64,000 nucleotides of DNA from Harmothoe impar (Eukaryota; Annelida; Polychaeta; Phyllodocida; Polynoidae), in NCBI GenBank assembly GCA_947462335.1, contig OX381710.1:59776842-59840841 (forward strand), in the 5' to 3' direction. Under the pieces are notes generated by a model. It made no database searches, was not told the DNA's origin, and saw nothing but the letters and a program-made list of their open reading frames with translations. This document shows positions 10,494-22,223 of this stretch, one piece after another. A program made the translations under genes and the position numbers. Each line of letters opens with the position of its first letter. The first letter of the stretch is position 1.

Positions 10494-12158
10494 GGGGCCA
10501 TCCATAAATGACGTCACACTAATTTGAGGCATTTTCAAGACCCACCCACCCCCCTGTCACACTTTGTCACACAACAGCCAACACCCCCTAGAAAATTATG
10601 TCACAAATGTGCAGACACCCCCCCCCCCCCGCTTAAGTTATGTATTGTATCAGAGTTGTTCATACATGAATTATGATTAAGGGAGGGTTCATTATTTATG
10701 GCAGGGGGGGGGTGAGCGTTTGGCAAATCGAATACGTCAAAAATAATTGGCCCCCCCCTCGGAATAGGTTGAAAAAAAAAGGCCCCCCCCCCCACGGAAT
10801 AGGTTGAAAAAAAAGCGCCCCCCCCCCCTCACCCTGGATCGTTTTCAACTTTATTACAAAAACGATGTTGGTGTCTACTGATTGTATGCATTTAATCCTG
10901 GGCACTTTTTTACCTTCAATTTACTACCTTGCAACAAATACATCCATTCGTAAGGTGTTTTAGTGTAAAAGTCTCATGATACTCGCTGGTGTGTGATAAT
11001 AGTCAAACCTCAGACACTTGACTTACATACCGTTGAGTTTAAGGGCCCTAGTGCTTATAAATTGGAAGCTCCCATACCCTCAGTGCTTACATGAGGCCAG
11101 CACTTTTTTGAAGACTGACAAAACGGTGGGCTATTCTGAGTGTCAAAAGTGATGCAGTGAGAAATTTGCTGGGAGTTTGAGGAAAATTTTGAAAATATTG
11201 ACATAATTTGGTAAAATATACCACAGGCTGTTACCAAAATTTGCGACATTTCAATGTACTAAATTCGCGACATTTTTAGGAATACCCCTAAAAAAAAAGG
11301 GCCCCCCCTAAGAATAGGGTAAAAAAAAAAGGCCCCCCCCCCTTTGAATACCCCTAAAAAAAATTGCCCCCCCCCTCAAATGCTCACCCCCCCCCCCTGC
11401 CATAAATAATGAACCCTCCCTAAGCAATGCAAAATCAAGACTGTTGAATATAAATCTGAACCCACATAGATGCACAAAAAGGTTATTACAGTTGAATTGT
11501 TATTTAAATGGGTAGTGATAGATTTTATCATACTAGCTTAAGTCCTAATTCAAACCCTTTCAAATTCAGTCAGGGTCAAGCCGACGAGGGACCGGCGATC
11601 CTCAGCAAGTGGCCACTATTTGATCAGTTTACAAGAGGATAAAATTCATCCACTCTCAATCTGGAAGATGCTAGACTGAATTACAATTGCAATATCTAAA
11701 ATGATGCATGTTCGCATAAGTATTCATAGCACCCAGGCATTTTATCATTCTTATCACCCTCAATCCAAGGATTCCTAATAGTGCTGACAGGTAAAAAAAA
11801 GGCGTGGCACTGGTCTTTCCGATCAGATGGTTTCTAAACTTATCATGGGGGCAAGATCGTACCTGATAATTCCCTGCTATGGGGAACTGGTCGGCTTTGA
11901 CCCTGTTGAATACATTGCATCCTGGGGAATTTCTGACTTTCCAGAGTATGTGCAGCCAATCTAGAATAAACAAACTGATCTTTTGTTTTTCTTTTACCTG
12001 GGTTGTGTGAATTTTTTTTGTTAAAGGTTTTATTTGTATTTTTCAAAATGTGACGTCACACTGGAATTGACACCCACCCACCCCCCTGTCACACTTTGTC
12101 ACACTCGGACCAACACCCACCCACCCCCTCCAGTGTGACGTCATTTATGGATGGCCCC
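10494..12158. mobile_element. PIF/Harbinger-like non-autonomous DNA transposon (outer element)
   Basis: The terminal inverted repeats are 27 bp and identical: they start GGGGCCATCCATAAATGACG and run 10494-10520, with the complement at 12132-12158. Direct TTA copies flank the element (10491-10493 and 12159-12161), matching the 3-bp TWA target preference known for PIF/Harbinger. Subterminal C-rich blocks with GTCACACTTTGTCACAC occur near both ends in the same orientation (about 10555 and 12090). No transposase was recognised: the 100-codon minus-strand frame at 11671-11973 matches nothing I know. A second element is nested within it at 10681-11420. Confidence 0.85.
10681..11420. mobile_element. 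Nested TIR element with TAA target duplication
   Basis: The left end GGGAGGGTTCATTATTTATG begins at 10681 and its complement ends at 11420. The TIRs continue through a G/C tract into TGAGCRTTTG for about 40 bp. TAA copies flank it (10678-10680 and 11421-11423), again a TWA-type target. The subterminal regions repeat a pattern of GAATAGG or GAATACCCCT followed by A runs and C runs. The element is non-coding. It inserted into the outer element and is therefore younger. Confidence 0.85.
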
Positions 12159-12179
12159 TTACGTCAGAGCACCACGAGG

Positions 12180-12660
12180 TTATGAAGAGCCTGGGAGGAG
12201 GCTTCAGAGGCCCTAGGTGGAGGCTACTCAGGAGGTTATGTGTATAATTCAGAGGTTATGTACCATATTGTACGGCTCTGAGGAGGTTTTCCGTCACATA
12301 ATCCTCAGGCTTCATTGAAGCATTATGAAGTTTTGTTTAGATTCTGATGATTCAAAAAACACACAGAGTGCGCATCCCTGGTGTTAGTGTTAGGTGTTAG
12401 GTGTTCGCCTCATCCAGCCTCTAGGCGGAATGGACTGGGTTGAACTGGATATATCCAGATCTACATGCCTATATATACTTGTACATCAGCCCTGCGGCTG
12501 TCTTACTCTACCCTGCCTTGGTCTGACCTGCCTTCATCTACGTAACTTCCCTGCCCTGCCTCCCTGCAACTTAGTCCCCGTTTGGATCAGCATGTAAGGT
12601 GACCTCTTGGCACTGCACTTTATGTCAGTGTACCAGGTAATACATACTGAAACACACTGC
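12180..12660. other. Spacer, partly CTGCC-rich
   Basis: GGAGG/GGAGGTTATG words recur at 12190-12290. A CCTGCC-rich stretch at 12490-12570 resembles that at 2690-3480. No gene was recognised. Confidence 0.4.
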
Positions 12661-12664
12661 ACCC

Positions 12665-12772
12665 TCAGAAAAGTGAGAGTCATTGTCGCTAAAACTACCC
12701 CCACCTGAAGGTCAGGTACTGCCTGACCCTCAGGTGAGGGTAGTTTTAGCTACAATGACTCTCACTTTTCTG
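12665..12772. mobile_element. Foldback MITE (near-perfect hairpin)
   Basis: The left arm (12666-12716, starting CAGAAAAGTGAGAGTCATTG) and the right arm (12722-12771) are complementary over about 50 bp with only a few mismatches, separated by a loop of about 5 bp. Outside the arms, TGTGTGTGACACTGC on the right and ACACTGCACC on the left suggest that a weaker inverted repeat continues. A partial copy exists at 3147-3225. Confidence 0.8.
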
Positions 12773-12779
12773 TGTGTGT

Positions 12780-15700
12780 GACACTGCGTTCCATGGAACA
12801 ATTTCACACACCATGACAGTAATCTAATGTACATGCACTTACATCATCTACAAGGAAGGTTGAGGAACCTCTGCATAATGATCTGGACAACCTGGGGTGT
12901 TGGCAGCTTTGGTCCCTGACTCGGTCGGTCTGGTGGAATCCTCAGAGGGAGGCTCTCAGTGTCTTGCCAATACAGCAGCGTGTTCCTGGCAACACAGACT
13001 GATGACGAGACTGCAACAACAACGTCTACGACACAGCTGTTCATTAGTTCACAGACAAGTATAGTCAAACTGTAAATATTCTCTCAGGGACGGATTCTTA
13101 CAGCTCTCAATGTAGGAGGCTGGGGACATCTAATTAGGCTATTTTAAAGAATGTATGACTAGTTTAGATAAAACATCTGGGAAAACCCTAGAATATATCA
13201 AATAAGATCTGGGATAAGCACACATAATCCCGACATGACTACAGTGTCTATTATCAACTAAGGAAAACATTGATTCAGCAAGAAAAGTACTAAGACCATA
13301 ATTATTATAATATGACATGTTGCGAATGACATTGTAATGGGCCACAACACCACATAAAAAAGAAGAAAGCGACCTTTTTTTCATATTGATTATTTTATGA
13401 GGGTTGGTTGGTGTGTTTACGATCTCACCATTCCTGTGGATCAACTATTGACCGTCCGAAAAAAAGACCTTTCTTCTCTGTCTCTGTCTGCACCCTACAC
13501 CTGAACTGTCTTATCTTTGATGGATGGTTCAATCCCTAATGGCAGCTGGGTTAGCTCTCATGAATCTAGATTTGAGACGGTATGCTAGTCCATGGAAACA
13601 CCTGCACATACTCATGAATTGCTCCTGGGAAGTGCATAGCAGATTTGATAAACCGGATTCTAAGGCGTATTGACCATATGAAACTGCTGGTCCCGCGTTA
13701 TTGTTAAACATCAAGTGAGCATCAGTGCATGTGTGCGTGGAGTGGATCCCCCCCCCCCTCAACACATAGACTCAGCATTTGTACTTCAGGGATATATGCA
13801 CTCTGCACGTGGGGGTTAGTGGTGGTCACTCGTCCAATAGCTAGTTTACAACAGCGCACCTTTTGTCACTGTCTCCTGCTGAACGTCACACACACTATGT
13901 GCTACTCTTGTCACCGACCTTGTTAGGATTGAGAATGGATGGGGAACTGGGTGAACTCAGGAACAGTGCTTGAACGCAGTATTGTCTGATAGCGCTGTAA
14001 ACATGCAGCTGACTGTAATATCCAATTTACAAAGCCAACTGTTGTTTTAGAAGATGAGGGGAATTTTATAATGGTATCACATTCAGGGTTACTACGATGT
14101 CCATTCCTCAAACGCTGTTATTCAGTTCATTGCAGTATTGCAGTATTCATATCCTCTTAGTAGCCCACGTTCAGGAACTAAGGCCATTACAGAAGCCGCT
14201 TTGCAAATGTGGAACTGTCTGTACCAATGTCCAGTCGATGATATGCCCTTCTGTGGTCATTGGAGGTCCTGCTATGTCCCAGGCCCAGTGTGTACAGTAG
14301 GTCTGTCTTATTAACCACTGGTATACATGTACTAACATCTATTCCCCAAACAGGCACATATGTAAGTTAATATGGAAAGTTAAGTGTCTAAACATATACA
14401 TGTTAAACTGGTTTGTCCAACACGTGGGTCCAAAGGCTTCTGAAATCAGTCTTGGAAAGATGAAATACTGAATATGACTCCTGTCGGGTAGCGTTGCTTT
14501 GTCAGATACCAAGTAGGATTCATACGGAATAGGACCGAGGAACTTGTGAGCAATCACTTTCCATTAAATTTTCTGAGGCTTGACAGCAATAAGAGGGCTT
14601 TGTATCTGAGTAAGGTTTTTGTTTTTGGCCTAACCGATGGCAGATTCGTTTTAGGTTGAAGACAGCGTTTTGGTCCTTTGCTTAGAATTTAAAACCACCT
14701 GTTGAGAAATTTTGGCAAGGGGCGTCCCATGGCTTTCACGAAGCCCCATACGGACGTTTTACATTTGGCTAGATATGTAACATTGGACTAGTCTAGTAAA
14801 GTGGCTGCGTTAGTAGAAGCTAAAGCTGGAAAGTGTTGGTCCTGGGGCCAACCGGCACCTGCTCCTTAAAGTGTCCCATTAGGGGAATGGACACAGCCAT
14901 CCCCTGTGGTTAGTTGTTAGGCACACTAAGGCTATGGTATATCTCTTTGAACTTTGCTTTGCTGATCTTGAGAAATGTTAGCTATTCTAAAGAGAATGCT
15001 GGTTATATTGAGTCCCAGCTATTTTATGTGGTGCTCTCTACAACTTACCTGTGTACATGGTATAACCTAGGGTACTGCAGGGACAGTGCCAACATGAAGA
15101 GCACGGTTGGCCTCATCATAACATGGGTTTCAATAGTCACCAAGGGAGTTCCCCAGCTAAGTGAAGTACTAATTAAATGGATGGTGCTGTAGCAGCTCCT
15201 GTGCCCATGTTTAGTAGTATAGTAATAATGTATATGCGGCTATTACTTAAGCTGCGAGTTCCTAGCACATCTTAAAAATGTCTTTTTCCTGTCCCCGCTT
15301 TTGTTTATCTGGTGCCATATATGATGAGGGGATGAGATGCAGTATATATGCAGGGACACAGACATAATGTATTAATTCATAAAATTGATGTCTTATATAG
15401 CTTTCTCGCCATGCACATGACTATGAAATGGTGTTAAAACAAGCGTCGCTCAGTGCAGAGTCAAGTTACTCTTCACTAAGAGTCAAATAAAAAAGGTCTT
15501 GACTATGATAATAGTTGCACATGGTACTACCTGATGGGGCAAGCAACTCTAGTTTGGTACCAGGGAGAACCACAAGCCAGAGCCACTATAAATATTTCAG
15601 ACATTTGTTACGTGTATATGAATACAGTTTTGCTTCTTAATGGAAAGCTCCACTCAGTCTGAATGATGCAATTAAGGGATGTCAATGGAAAAAGATTTCC

Positions 15701-17879
15701 ATTTAACCTCCCTGAACCAAATGTGATGATAAACAAAACAATAGATTCTAGATACAACAACAGTAGATCTTAGACACAATATTTATGGGTCGGGGAAATA
15801 ACTATGAGGCTAGGTATTAACTGTTTAAAATATAATGCACGGCACTCCTTCAGAGAGACCAATGATATTGGCATCTAATTTGGTGCAAGTGGCAAATGGT
15901 CTTCAAAATGTAATTTGAGGCAGGTACAACTTAGCCTTCTAACACAGCTAGCATTGGTGGACATGAAACATGTCTTGTTACATGTATTGAACGAATATAC
16001 CCACTTTCATCACAGCCCTCACCTGACCTGTTCACTAATATACCTGTAGCCCCCACTTCAGCCTGACATAATTATAAACCAACCCCATCAGTTTCGATTT
16101 TGACTCCTCTTCTTCCGGTGGGTCAACTGCAGTTGACTCTCCGGAAACTGAGAATCAGACTCAGTTGACTCTCCATCTCAGAATCATGTGGTAGACAAAC
16201 TGTAAACCTGACTGTCGGAGGCATGGCGACTCCTTTACTCCACTCAGTGACTGTTATTCTTTGGTCCTTCTCCTTTGGCTAGATAGGTAGGTAGATGAGT
16301 CTGGCAGGGATGTATGGTTCGTCTATAGGATATCTCCTATCCGGTACCTCCTGGGACAGGCAGCTGGCATCCATAGAGGTCTTCGGAAAGGGAAGATAAA
16401 ATAGTCATTGAATTGTCATCAGAGCTACTAAAGCACATGGCTACCCCTCGGGACCTGTCAAACAAATGGCTTGTGGTATTGGGTAGAGGCAGAGCATATT
16501 TTGTAAAGAACAGCACTGCTGAGAAGGGATGTTCACAGTGAGGTAGTACATTTTGTATACTTAAAGCTAAGTAAATGGAAGTATGAGCTCATCAGGTCTT
16601 ATGGAGTTTGCATTTGAGGGGGACTTGCTATAACAGCTTCCTTCCTGGAGATATTACCCTCAGTACGTCCCGCTCACATTCAGAGTTAATTGCTATCAAG
16701 CTTAGTAATATCGTCTAAAGTACTGTGCATTAGAGTGAAGCCATCATAGAAACTCGTAGAACGATACAGTAATTCCAGAGTGAATGAGCTAGAATAGTCA
16801 TGTATAGTAGAAGCAAATTAACAATCTCTATATAGGTTGGCCCAAGACGATGATCTCTAGGCAATTTAGAAAATGTGTAGTCAATGCCTAGCTTTACCAA
16901 CCCCCGTCACGTAATTCCTTCTCCTCACGTCTATCTTATATTTGCAAACGTTATTCTGTGTTTGAATTGAGGATGTATTCTAAAGTCAGGGGGTGGACAT
17001 TAGAGTAATGATTATTAGTAACACCCCATTCAATGTAAGGCCTTCCTTGATAAAACCTCCGATGGCCTATTAGTCAGAAATCCCAGATTATATAACTAAT
17101 CAAAGTGCACAGGGCATGCACTCGTCTGGTGGTCGACCAACAGGTTTCCAATTCAATGTCAAAGGAGTATTCCCGACTTCTATGTTATTTAATATTATAC
17201 GAATTATCTACCGCTTTCCACCATTGGATCTAGGAAGGTAGGTTACTTGAGAGTCTGTTGCGAATCACCAGCACTCTGCTTCATTGCCTTAACCCGAATT
17301 AGGGCCTGACGGTGGCCTGATTTTTATAATTGGGTCAGAGCAGTATACCTTTCTCAAATCTAAACTTTATATTGCTCAGGGAGCCTTGAGGGCATTCGTG
17401 TAACAGCTGCAGTTTCTAATGGAAAGCGAAGAGACTTCCATAGGAGTTTAACAGGTTGACTGCAGAGTCATAAGGTGGCAGTAAGGTTAGCTGGACATGG
17501 GTAAAATACAGCTTTATCTTCACTGCTCCCGGCAGACGAGCACCAAACTGTTGATACCTGTGAGCATTGTAGATTATGTATGCTATTTGGGGAAACCAGC
17601 AATGTGTTTGTTGCGGGAACCAGCAAATTGCCAGTGTACACTCTGTGAGCAGTTATGTACTGAAGACTCCCAGTAGGTTCTGTTATACTGAGGATGAAAT
17701 GAGTTGTCTTCAATTCAATAGTTTCAGAAATCCTACTAATAAAGCTGACGCAGTAATCCCGAACTAGATGCTATTCTTAATATTGTCCTAGAAATCGACA
17801 GAATATTTTTAAATACTCACTAATTGAGGGATTTACAATCGTTTGAAATGTTCTCTACCTAGAGAGAGTCGCTCATTGG
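12780..17879. other. Long spacer with no recognised gene
   Basis: No protein domain or RNA gene was recognised. A minus-strand frame at 12844-13068 contains a coding-looking stretch (ARNTLLYWQDTESLPLRIPP) after a CAG and ends near a GTAAGT-like word, but its stop codon precedes the donor, so it is not called. The plus-strand frame at 14914-15192 (92 codons) is hydrophobic and lacks an ATG start. Confidence 0.4.
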
Positions 17880-17936
17880 TCCCCGGGTGGGTTCCCGGTG
17901 GGTCCCGGGTGGGTCCCGGGTGGTCCACAGGAGCGC
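17880..17936. repeat. GGTCCCGGGTG short tandem repeat
   Basis: About four imperfect copies of an 11-12-bp unit GGGTGGGTCCC are present. The unit is partly self-complementary (CCCGGG). Confidence 0.75.
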
Positions 17937-18194
17937 CTCATGTGGGCCACCACCTGAGCCCAGGGTTTTTGACCAGTTTGTGACATTAGTTGAACTCCTC
18001 GTGAAATCTGTTTCATACCTAGCCAATCTCAAATGATTGAGACTCCAAGAGAAAGGGCCTGCTGACTATTGACGGCACAGGACTTTCGACCAGAACATGA
18101 ACACTGATCCCGTGGTCCCTTCTTTTCATTGGTAAATAAAGCTCTTAAGTCCAACAAAAATGTAAGAAAAGGTTTTTCAGTGTATTTCACTTGC

Positions 18195-18800
18195 TTGATA
18201 TGTCTTTTTTTTCAGAAAAAAAAAGTTTACCATGGGAAAATGCCTCAAATTGGGCAAAATCCAAGATGGCCACCAAAATATCAGAATTCCATCTCCCATG
18301 CCCTAGATATGGCTAATAATGCACATTTAACACTACCTACCCCCCCAAAATTGGACCCAAGGAATTTAATGGTTCTATTGGTTTGTTGCTAGGACAGCTG
18401 GTTGCCTAGCAACGGCTATTCTAATTGTTTATCTGCCTAGCAACACACCTTTCCATGGTCCTGAGGTTGTTTATAATCATACCTACCCCCTCTAAAATGG
18501 ACCCAAGGAATTCAAAGGTTATATTGGTTTGTTGCTAAGACTGCTGGTTGCCTAGCAGCAGCCATTCTAATTGTTTATCTGCCTAGCAACACACCTTTCC
18601 ATGGTCCTGAGGTTGTTTATAGTCAAACATACCCCCCCCAAATTGGACCCAAGGAATTCAATGGAACTATTGGCTAGTAGCTATGACCGCTGGTTGCCTA
18701 GCAACGACTGTTCTAATTGTTTATCTGCCTAGCAACACACATTTCCATGGTCCAGAGGTTGATTATGATCATACTTACCCCCCCTAAAACGGACCTAAGG
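18195..18800 (+). repeat. Left TIR with three 147-bp tandem units
   Basis: After the terminal block come units at about 18335-18481, 18482-18627 and 18628-18774, plus a partial fourth. Each begins with CCTACCCCC-like sequence and a GGACCCAAGGAATT word, then GTTGCTAGGAC, GTTGCCTAGCAAC, TTTATCTGCCTAGCAACAC and TTTCCATGGTCC. GTTGCCTAGCAAC matches the RFX X-box consensus (GTNRCC, 0-3 N, RGYAAC) exactly at 18401-18413 and 18693-18705, and with one mismatch at 18547-18559. Confidence 0.85.
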
Positions 18801-18883
18801 AATTAAATAGATGATTCATACACAGCAGGAGCATGTAGGAAAGAGCTCACAAATGTTCTTGCCGATTATCAATTTGCCACCAA

Positions 18884-20256
18884 GTGATCCCATCAAGTGA
18901 TCATGAGAAACAGCACGGAGTGAAGGCTGTCATCACCTTTGATCAACAGCTTTGGTGGATAGCAAAAATGATAATCGAAGCACAGCCTGTTGAAAGTGCA
19001 CTGAAGAACGCTGTGCTACTGCTCGGTGGATTCCACACACAGATGAGTTTCTTGGGAACAATAGGAAGCATAATGGCAGGGTCAGGCATAAAGGAGATCA
19101 TCTCCCAGGTGTATGCAGAGGGAAGTATCGATCAAATGCTCTCTGGGAAGGCAGTGTCAAGAGCTGTTCGGGCTCACCTACTGATAGACAGTGCGCTAAA
19201 TCGTATGGTTACGTCACAGGTGTTTGCGGAGCAAGACCAAGAACTGGACACTCTACTAGACACTGCCAGGAAGTTGATGTCCATGGTAAATGAAAAAAGA
19301 ACTAAGTCTTGAAGATGCTCTGAAGTCTGATGTCATTTTTCAGTTGGAATCAGCTATAGAATCTTGGAGAACTGAAATGGCTCCCTACCATACTTCCAAG
19401 CTTTGGATGATGTACATGCATCTCATCAGCATCCTTCGTGCTCTCATTGAGTCAGCTAGAACTGGCAATTGGAAACTGTACCTTCAGTCCTTACATGACA
19501 TGCTTCCATACCTTGCTGCCTCAGGCCATAACAATTATGTGAAGTCCCTTGTCCCGTATCTAGAGAAAATGGACAAACTGCAGGAAACTCATCCAGATGT
19601 GTATTCCAAATTCATAGATGGATTCTTTGTTGTGAGACAAAGTGAGGGTTCCTGGGCAGGAGTATTCAGCGATATGTATATAGAACAGGTATTGATGGGA
19701 AACATCAAATCTGTTGGCGGCCTCACAAGAGAACGGGGATTCGAGGAATCCACAAGACTCACTTGGCTACTATCCATGCCAGCATTTGGTGAAGTCCACA
19801 AGGCAATGAAAGATGTTACCGGTCTTGGAAGCAATGACACTACAAGCATCAAGCACAAAGATCTCACTGAGGCAAATATGAAGCGCAATGCAGCAGATCT
19901 CCAAAAAATCTCAGATTACCCGGAAGAGCGAAAGCCATTTTCAAAGACAACTATGGCACTTAGGAGCACCTCATCTGGCATTATTGCTGAAGGTTCTGTC
20001 AATGCTGACTGTGCAAAACAGGTTGGCTGTGCTATAGTAGCATCCATGGTTGGCCAGTCTGTTGCCAACCACAAATTCTCAAGGAAGCAACAAGTTGTTA
20101 CTTTGGCTTCTGCACAGTACGTGTCAGTTGGCGGTGAGAAGATTGATATTAATCCCCAGCAACTATACCAGCGTCTTCTCGTAGCCGGTATTGTTACATT
20201 TGACACCAGAACATTGCTACAGTATGAATGGGCTCCTGAAACAGGTACCATAATGC
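18884..20256 (+). pseudogene. DDE-like transposase portion (two frames)
   Basis: This is the N-terminal and middle part of the broken gene. The first block contains the first acidic residue in FDQ, then GGFHTQMSFLGTIG and IMAGSGI. The second block contains WAGVFSDMYIEQVLM followed by a GGLTRERGFEESTRLTW stretch. Such Asp/His/Glu spacing with a basic segment after the Glu fits an RNase H-fold transposase core, but catalytic assignment is inference. The frame changes near an A-rich run (GAAAAAAGAAC, about 19293-19303), a typical slippage site, and again near 20257-20289. Confidence 0.6.
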
Positions 20257-20289
20257 ATTACCAAGGAGTATCCCATTCGAGCTGCACAT

Positions 20290-21153
20290 GTGATTGATGG
20301 TGGGGCTATGTTGCAAAAGCTGCAAGGCACATGGGTCATGTCCACATCATATGATTGTCTCTTCCAACTCTACATAGAGTATATTCAGCATCACTAATTC
20401 AATGCCATGGTTGTGTTTGATGGGTATGATGAAGGCCCCTCAACTAAAGATGAAACTCATCAGAGGAGAGCTGGCAGTGAGATGGGAGTGGATGTAGAGT
20501 TCACCTCTCATATGTTGCTCAAGATGAAGAAGAAACCATTTCTGGCAAACCCAAGGAACAAACAGAGATTTATTAATATGTTGGGATCCAAAATGGAGGA
20601 AAACAACATTCAGGTCAAACATGCATCTGGAGACGCTGACTTTGACATTGCTAGGTTAGCCTGTCAGGTTGCCCTGACAAAGATTGTTGTGGTTGTGGGG
20701 GATGACACCGATGTCCTAGTCCTTCTGCTACACCATTTCACATCTGACCTCTGTGAAACAACCTACTTCCAGACAAGTTCAAAGCCAATCAATGTAGCCA
20801 GCCTGCAAAGATCACTTGATCCGGTATTGTGTTCCTCTCTTCTATTTATCCATGCCCTTTCAGGGTGTGATACTACGTCAAGACCATATGGCATCGGCAA
20901 GTCTTCTGCTATTACAAAATATCAAGGCCTTCAAGAATTCACTAAAGCCTTCATGAAGCCAGAACAAAATCAACAGGACATTGCAGAAGCTGGCAACCAT
21001 GCCCTTGCAACCCTCTGTGGTGGTAAGGCAAACTCAGATTTGAATGCTGAGCGTGTCACCAAATTCACTGAGAAAGTTGTCACAAGATCTGCCTATCTGC
21101 CACCTGAGCGGCTTCCACCAACATCTGATGCAGGCAAATTCCATAGTCAGTGA
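20290..21153 (+). pseudogene. FEN1/XPG-like nuclease portion
   Basis: The piece opens with VIDGGAMLQKL (20290), is cut by TAA at 20395, and reads on from ATG 20407 for 248 codons. The acidic motifs are VVFDGY (Asp codon 20419), GDAD...A (20629-20640) and GDDTD (20701-20712). They correspond in order to the metal-binding clusters of FEN1/XPG nucleases (FDG, ExE, DxD). A later LFIHALSGCDTTSRPYGIGK stretch follows the nuclease core. It ends at a TGA (21151) after FHSQ, where reading continues at once in the same frame into the CXC tail. That stop is probably a decayed CGA codon (CpG to TpG). Confidence 0.7.
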
Positions 21154-21444
21154 GTCTACCCACAGGTACAGGTCTGGCTAGGGAACGATTTAAAGGCAGA
21201 GGAGTGGGGTTGGGATCTGCATACAACCCAGCATGGAAAGGTCCTGAAGCCCCACAGAATGGACCAAGAGGCTGCCCCAACTTCTTTACTGAATATTGTT
21301 CGTTGTAACTGTGGTGGTAGATGTGACAAGAACACATGCTCATGCCGGAAAAATGGCCTTCTGTGCACCTTGGCATGTGGACACTGCAAGGGAACAACTT
21401 GCATGAACGCCCAATGCCCTGATCAATGTGAAAACACTGATTAG
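21154..21444 (+). pseudogene. CXC/tesmin-like Cys-rich tail of the transposase gene
   Basis: In frame with the nuclease part, the sequence reads VYPQVQVWLGNDLKAEEWGW and then, from ATG 21259, a Cys-rich segment with RCNCGG, RCDKNTCSCRKNGLLC and CGHCKGTTCMN. The spacing resembles CXC (tesmin/TSO1-like) DNA-binding repeats, which bind zinc. It ends at TAG 21442-21444. A separate 61-codon gene is less likely, because the upstream same-frame residues look coding and join without a gap. Confidence 0.65.
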
Positions 21445-21540
21445 ATTATCCTAGACAACATGCTTTCATAATCAAAACTAATACTATAGTATGGGCCAGA
21501 TTCTAATGCCCAAATATAATCTAAATCGAATATTACTGTC

Positions 21541-21890
21541 ATCACACAATTTACCTGACAAATATCATTTCAGTATGGGGTTGCTCCTACCTGGCATATT
21601 GGTGATATATGTCATGTATGTGATCATACTACTCATTATACACATTCATGGCAGCTACTAGACACAGAAAGAGTTTGGGGATCAATGGGTCACCATGCCT
21701 GCCCCCCCCTTTCAATTAAATAGTACTGTCATCACACACTTTACCTGACAAATATCATCTCATTATGGGGTTGCTCCCACCTGATATATTAGTAATAGAT
21801 TCCAGTTTTCTTTTTACATTTTTCTTGGTCATAGATCATTTCAGCATGGGGTTGACCCCACCTGTTATGATGGTGATTAATGATAAGTTA
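21541..21890. repeat. Three diverged copies of an about 75-bp repeat inside the transposon
   Basis: TTTACCTGACAAATATCATY, then a TATGGGGTTGCTCC word, an ACCTG word and TGGTGATA recur near 21548 and 21730. A shorter version at about 21832-21885 has TCATTTCAGCATGGGGTTG. They separate the transposase pseudogene from the second ORF. Confidence 0.7.
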
Positions 21891-22165
21891 TATAAGGCAC
21901 TAACAACTGTTTGATCAGGATAAGTTTCAGTGAATACATAGTAACTGGAAGTTTTTGTTCGTTTATGGAGTGAAACATTTCCATACATTCGTTTTGTTGG
22001 ATTCTTTAGGACGTACCTCTCTGTTGAAGAGGCCTTGGGTATTTGCTATGGATCCCTAATGGTCATTATGGTCATGGTTAATGAGTAGACTCACACATTG
22101 CCGCTGAGGCTCTGTCTAAATTGTAGCTAAAACTTGAGTAATTATATTCCAAACTACCCATAAGG

Positions 22166-22173
22166 TATATAAA
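22166..22173 (+). promoter_or_regulatory. TATA box upstream of the 310-codon ORF
   Basis: TATATAAA lies 50 bp before the ATG at 22224, with a TCATTG initiator-like word near 22213. This would suit an RNA pol II start about 30 bp downstream of the box. Confidence 0.45.
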
Positions 22174-22223
22174 TTTCATTATAAACACCACCTTCTGATA
22201 TTGGAGACATACTCATTGACATA

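Larger units (their letters stand above)
18841..21444 (+). pseudogene. Broken transposase gene: DDE-like segment, XPG/FEN-like nuclease, CXC tail
   Basis: One ancestral reading frame is recoverable in pieces. A short N-terminal piece (18841-18894, frame 1, ...QMFLPIINLPPSD) is followed after a gap and frame change by 18884-19312 (frame 2), then 19290-20256 (frame 3), then 20290-21444 (frame 1). The last part is interrupted by TAA at 20395-20397 and TGA at 21151-21153. The DDE-like part has an Asp in ITFDQQLWW (18941), a His in LLGGFH (19034), and a Glu in DMYIEQ (19683). The nuclease part has VVFDGY, GDADFDIA and VVGDDTDVL, matching the acidic motifs of the FEN1/XPG family. The Cys-rich tail follows. 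No upstream start is visible; the frame fades into the left TIR. The gene cannot make the full protein as it stands. Confidence 0.75.

Noticed and set aside
12844..13068. Minus-strand exon candidate
   Set aside because: Looks partly coding, but the in-frame stop comes before the best donor and no other exon supports it.
19589..20251. Minus-strand ORFs of 99 and 111 codons over the transposase
   Set aside because: They lie opposite a plus-strand frame with recognisable motifs and have none themselves.
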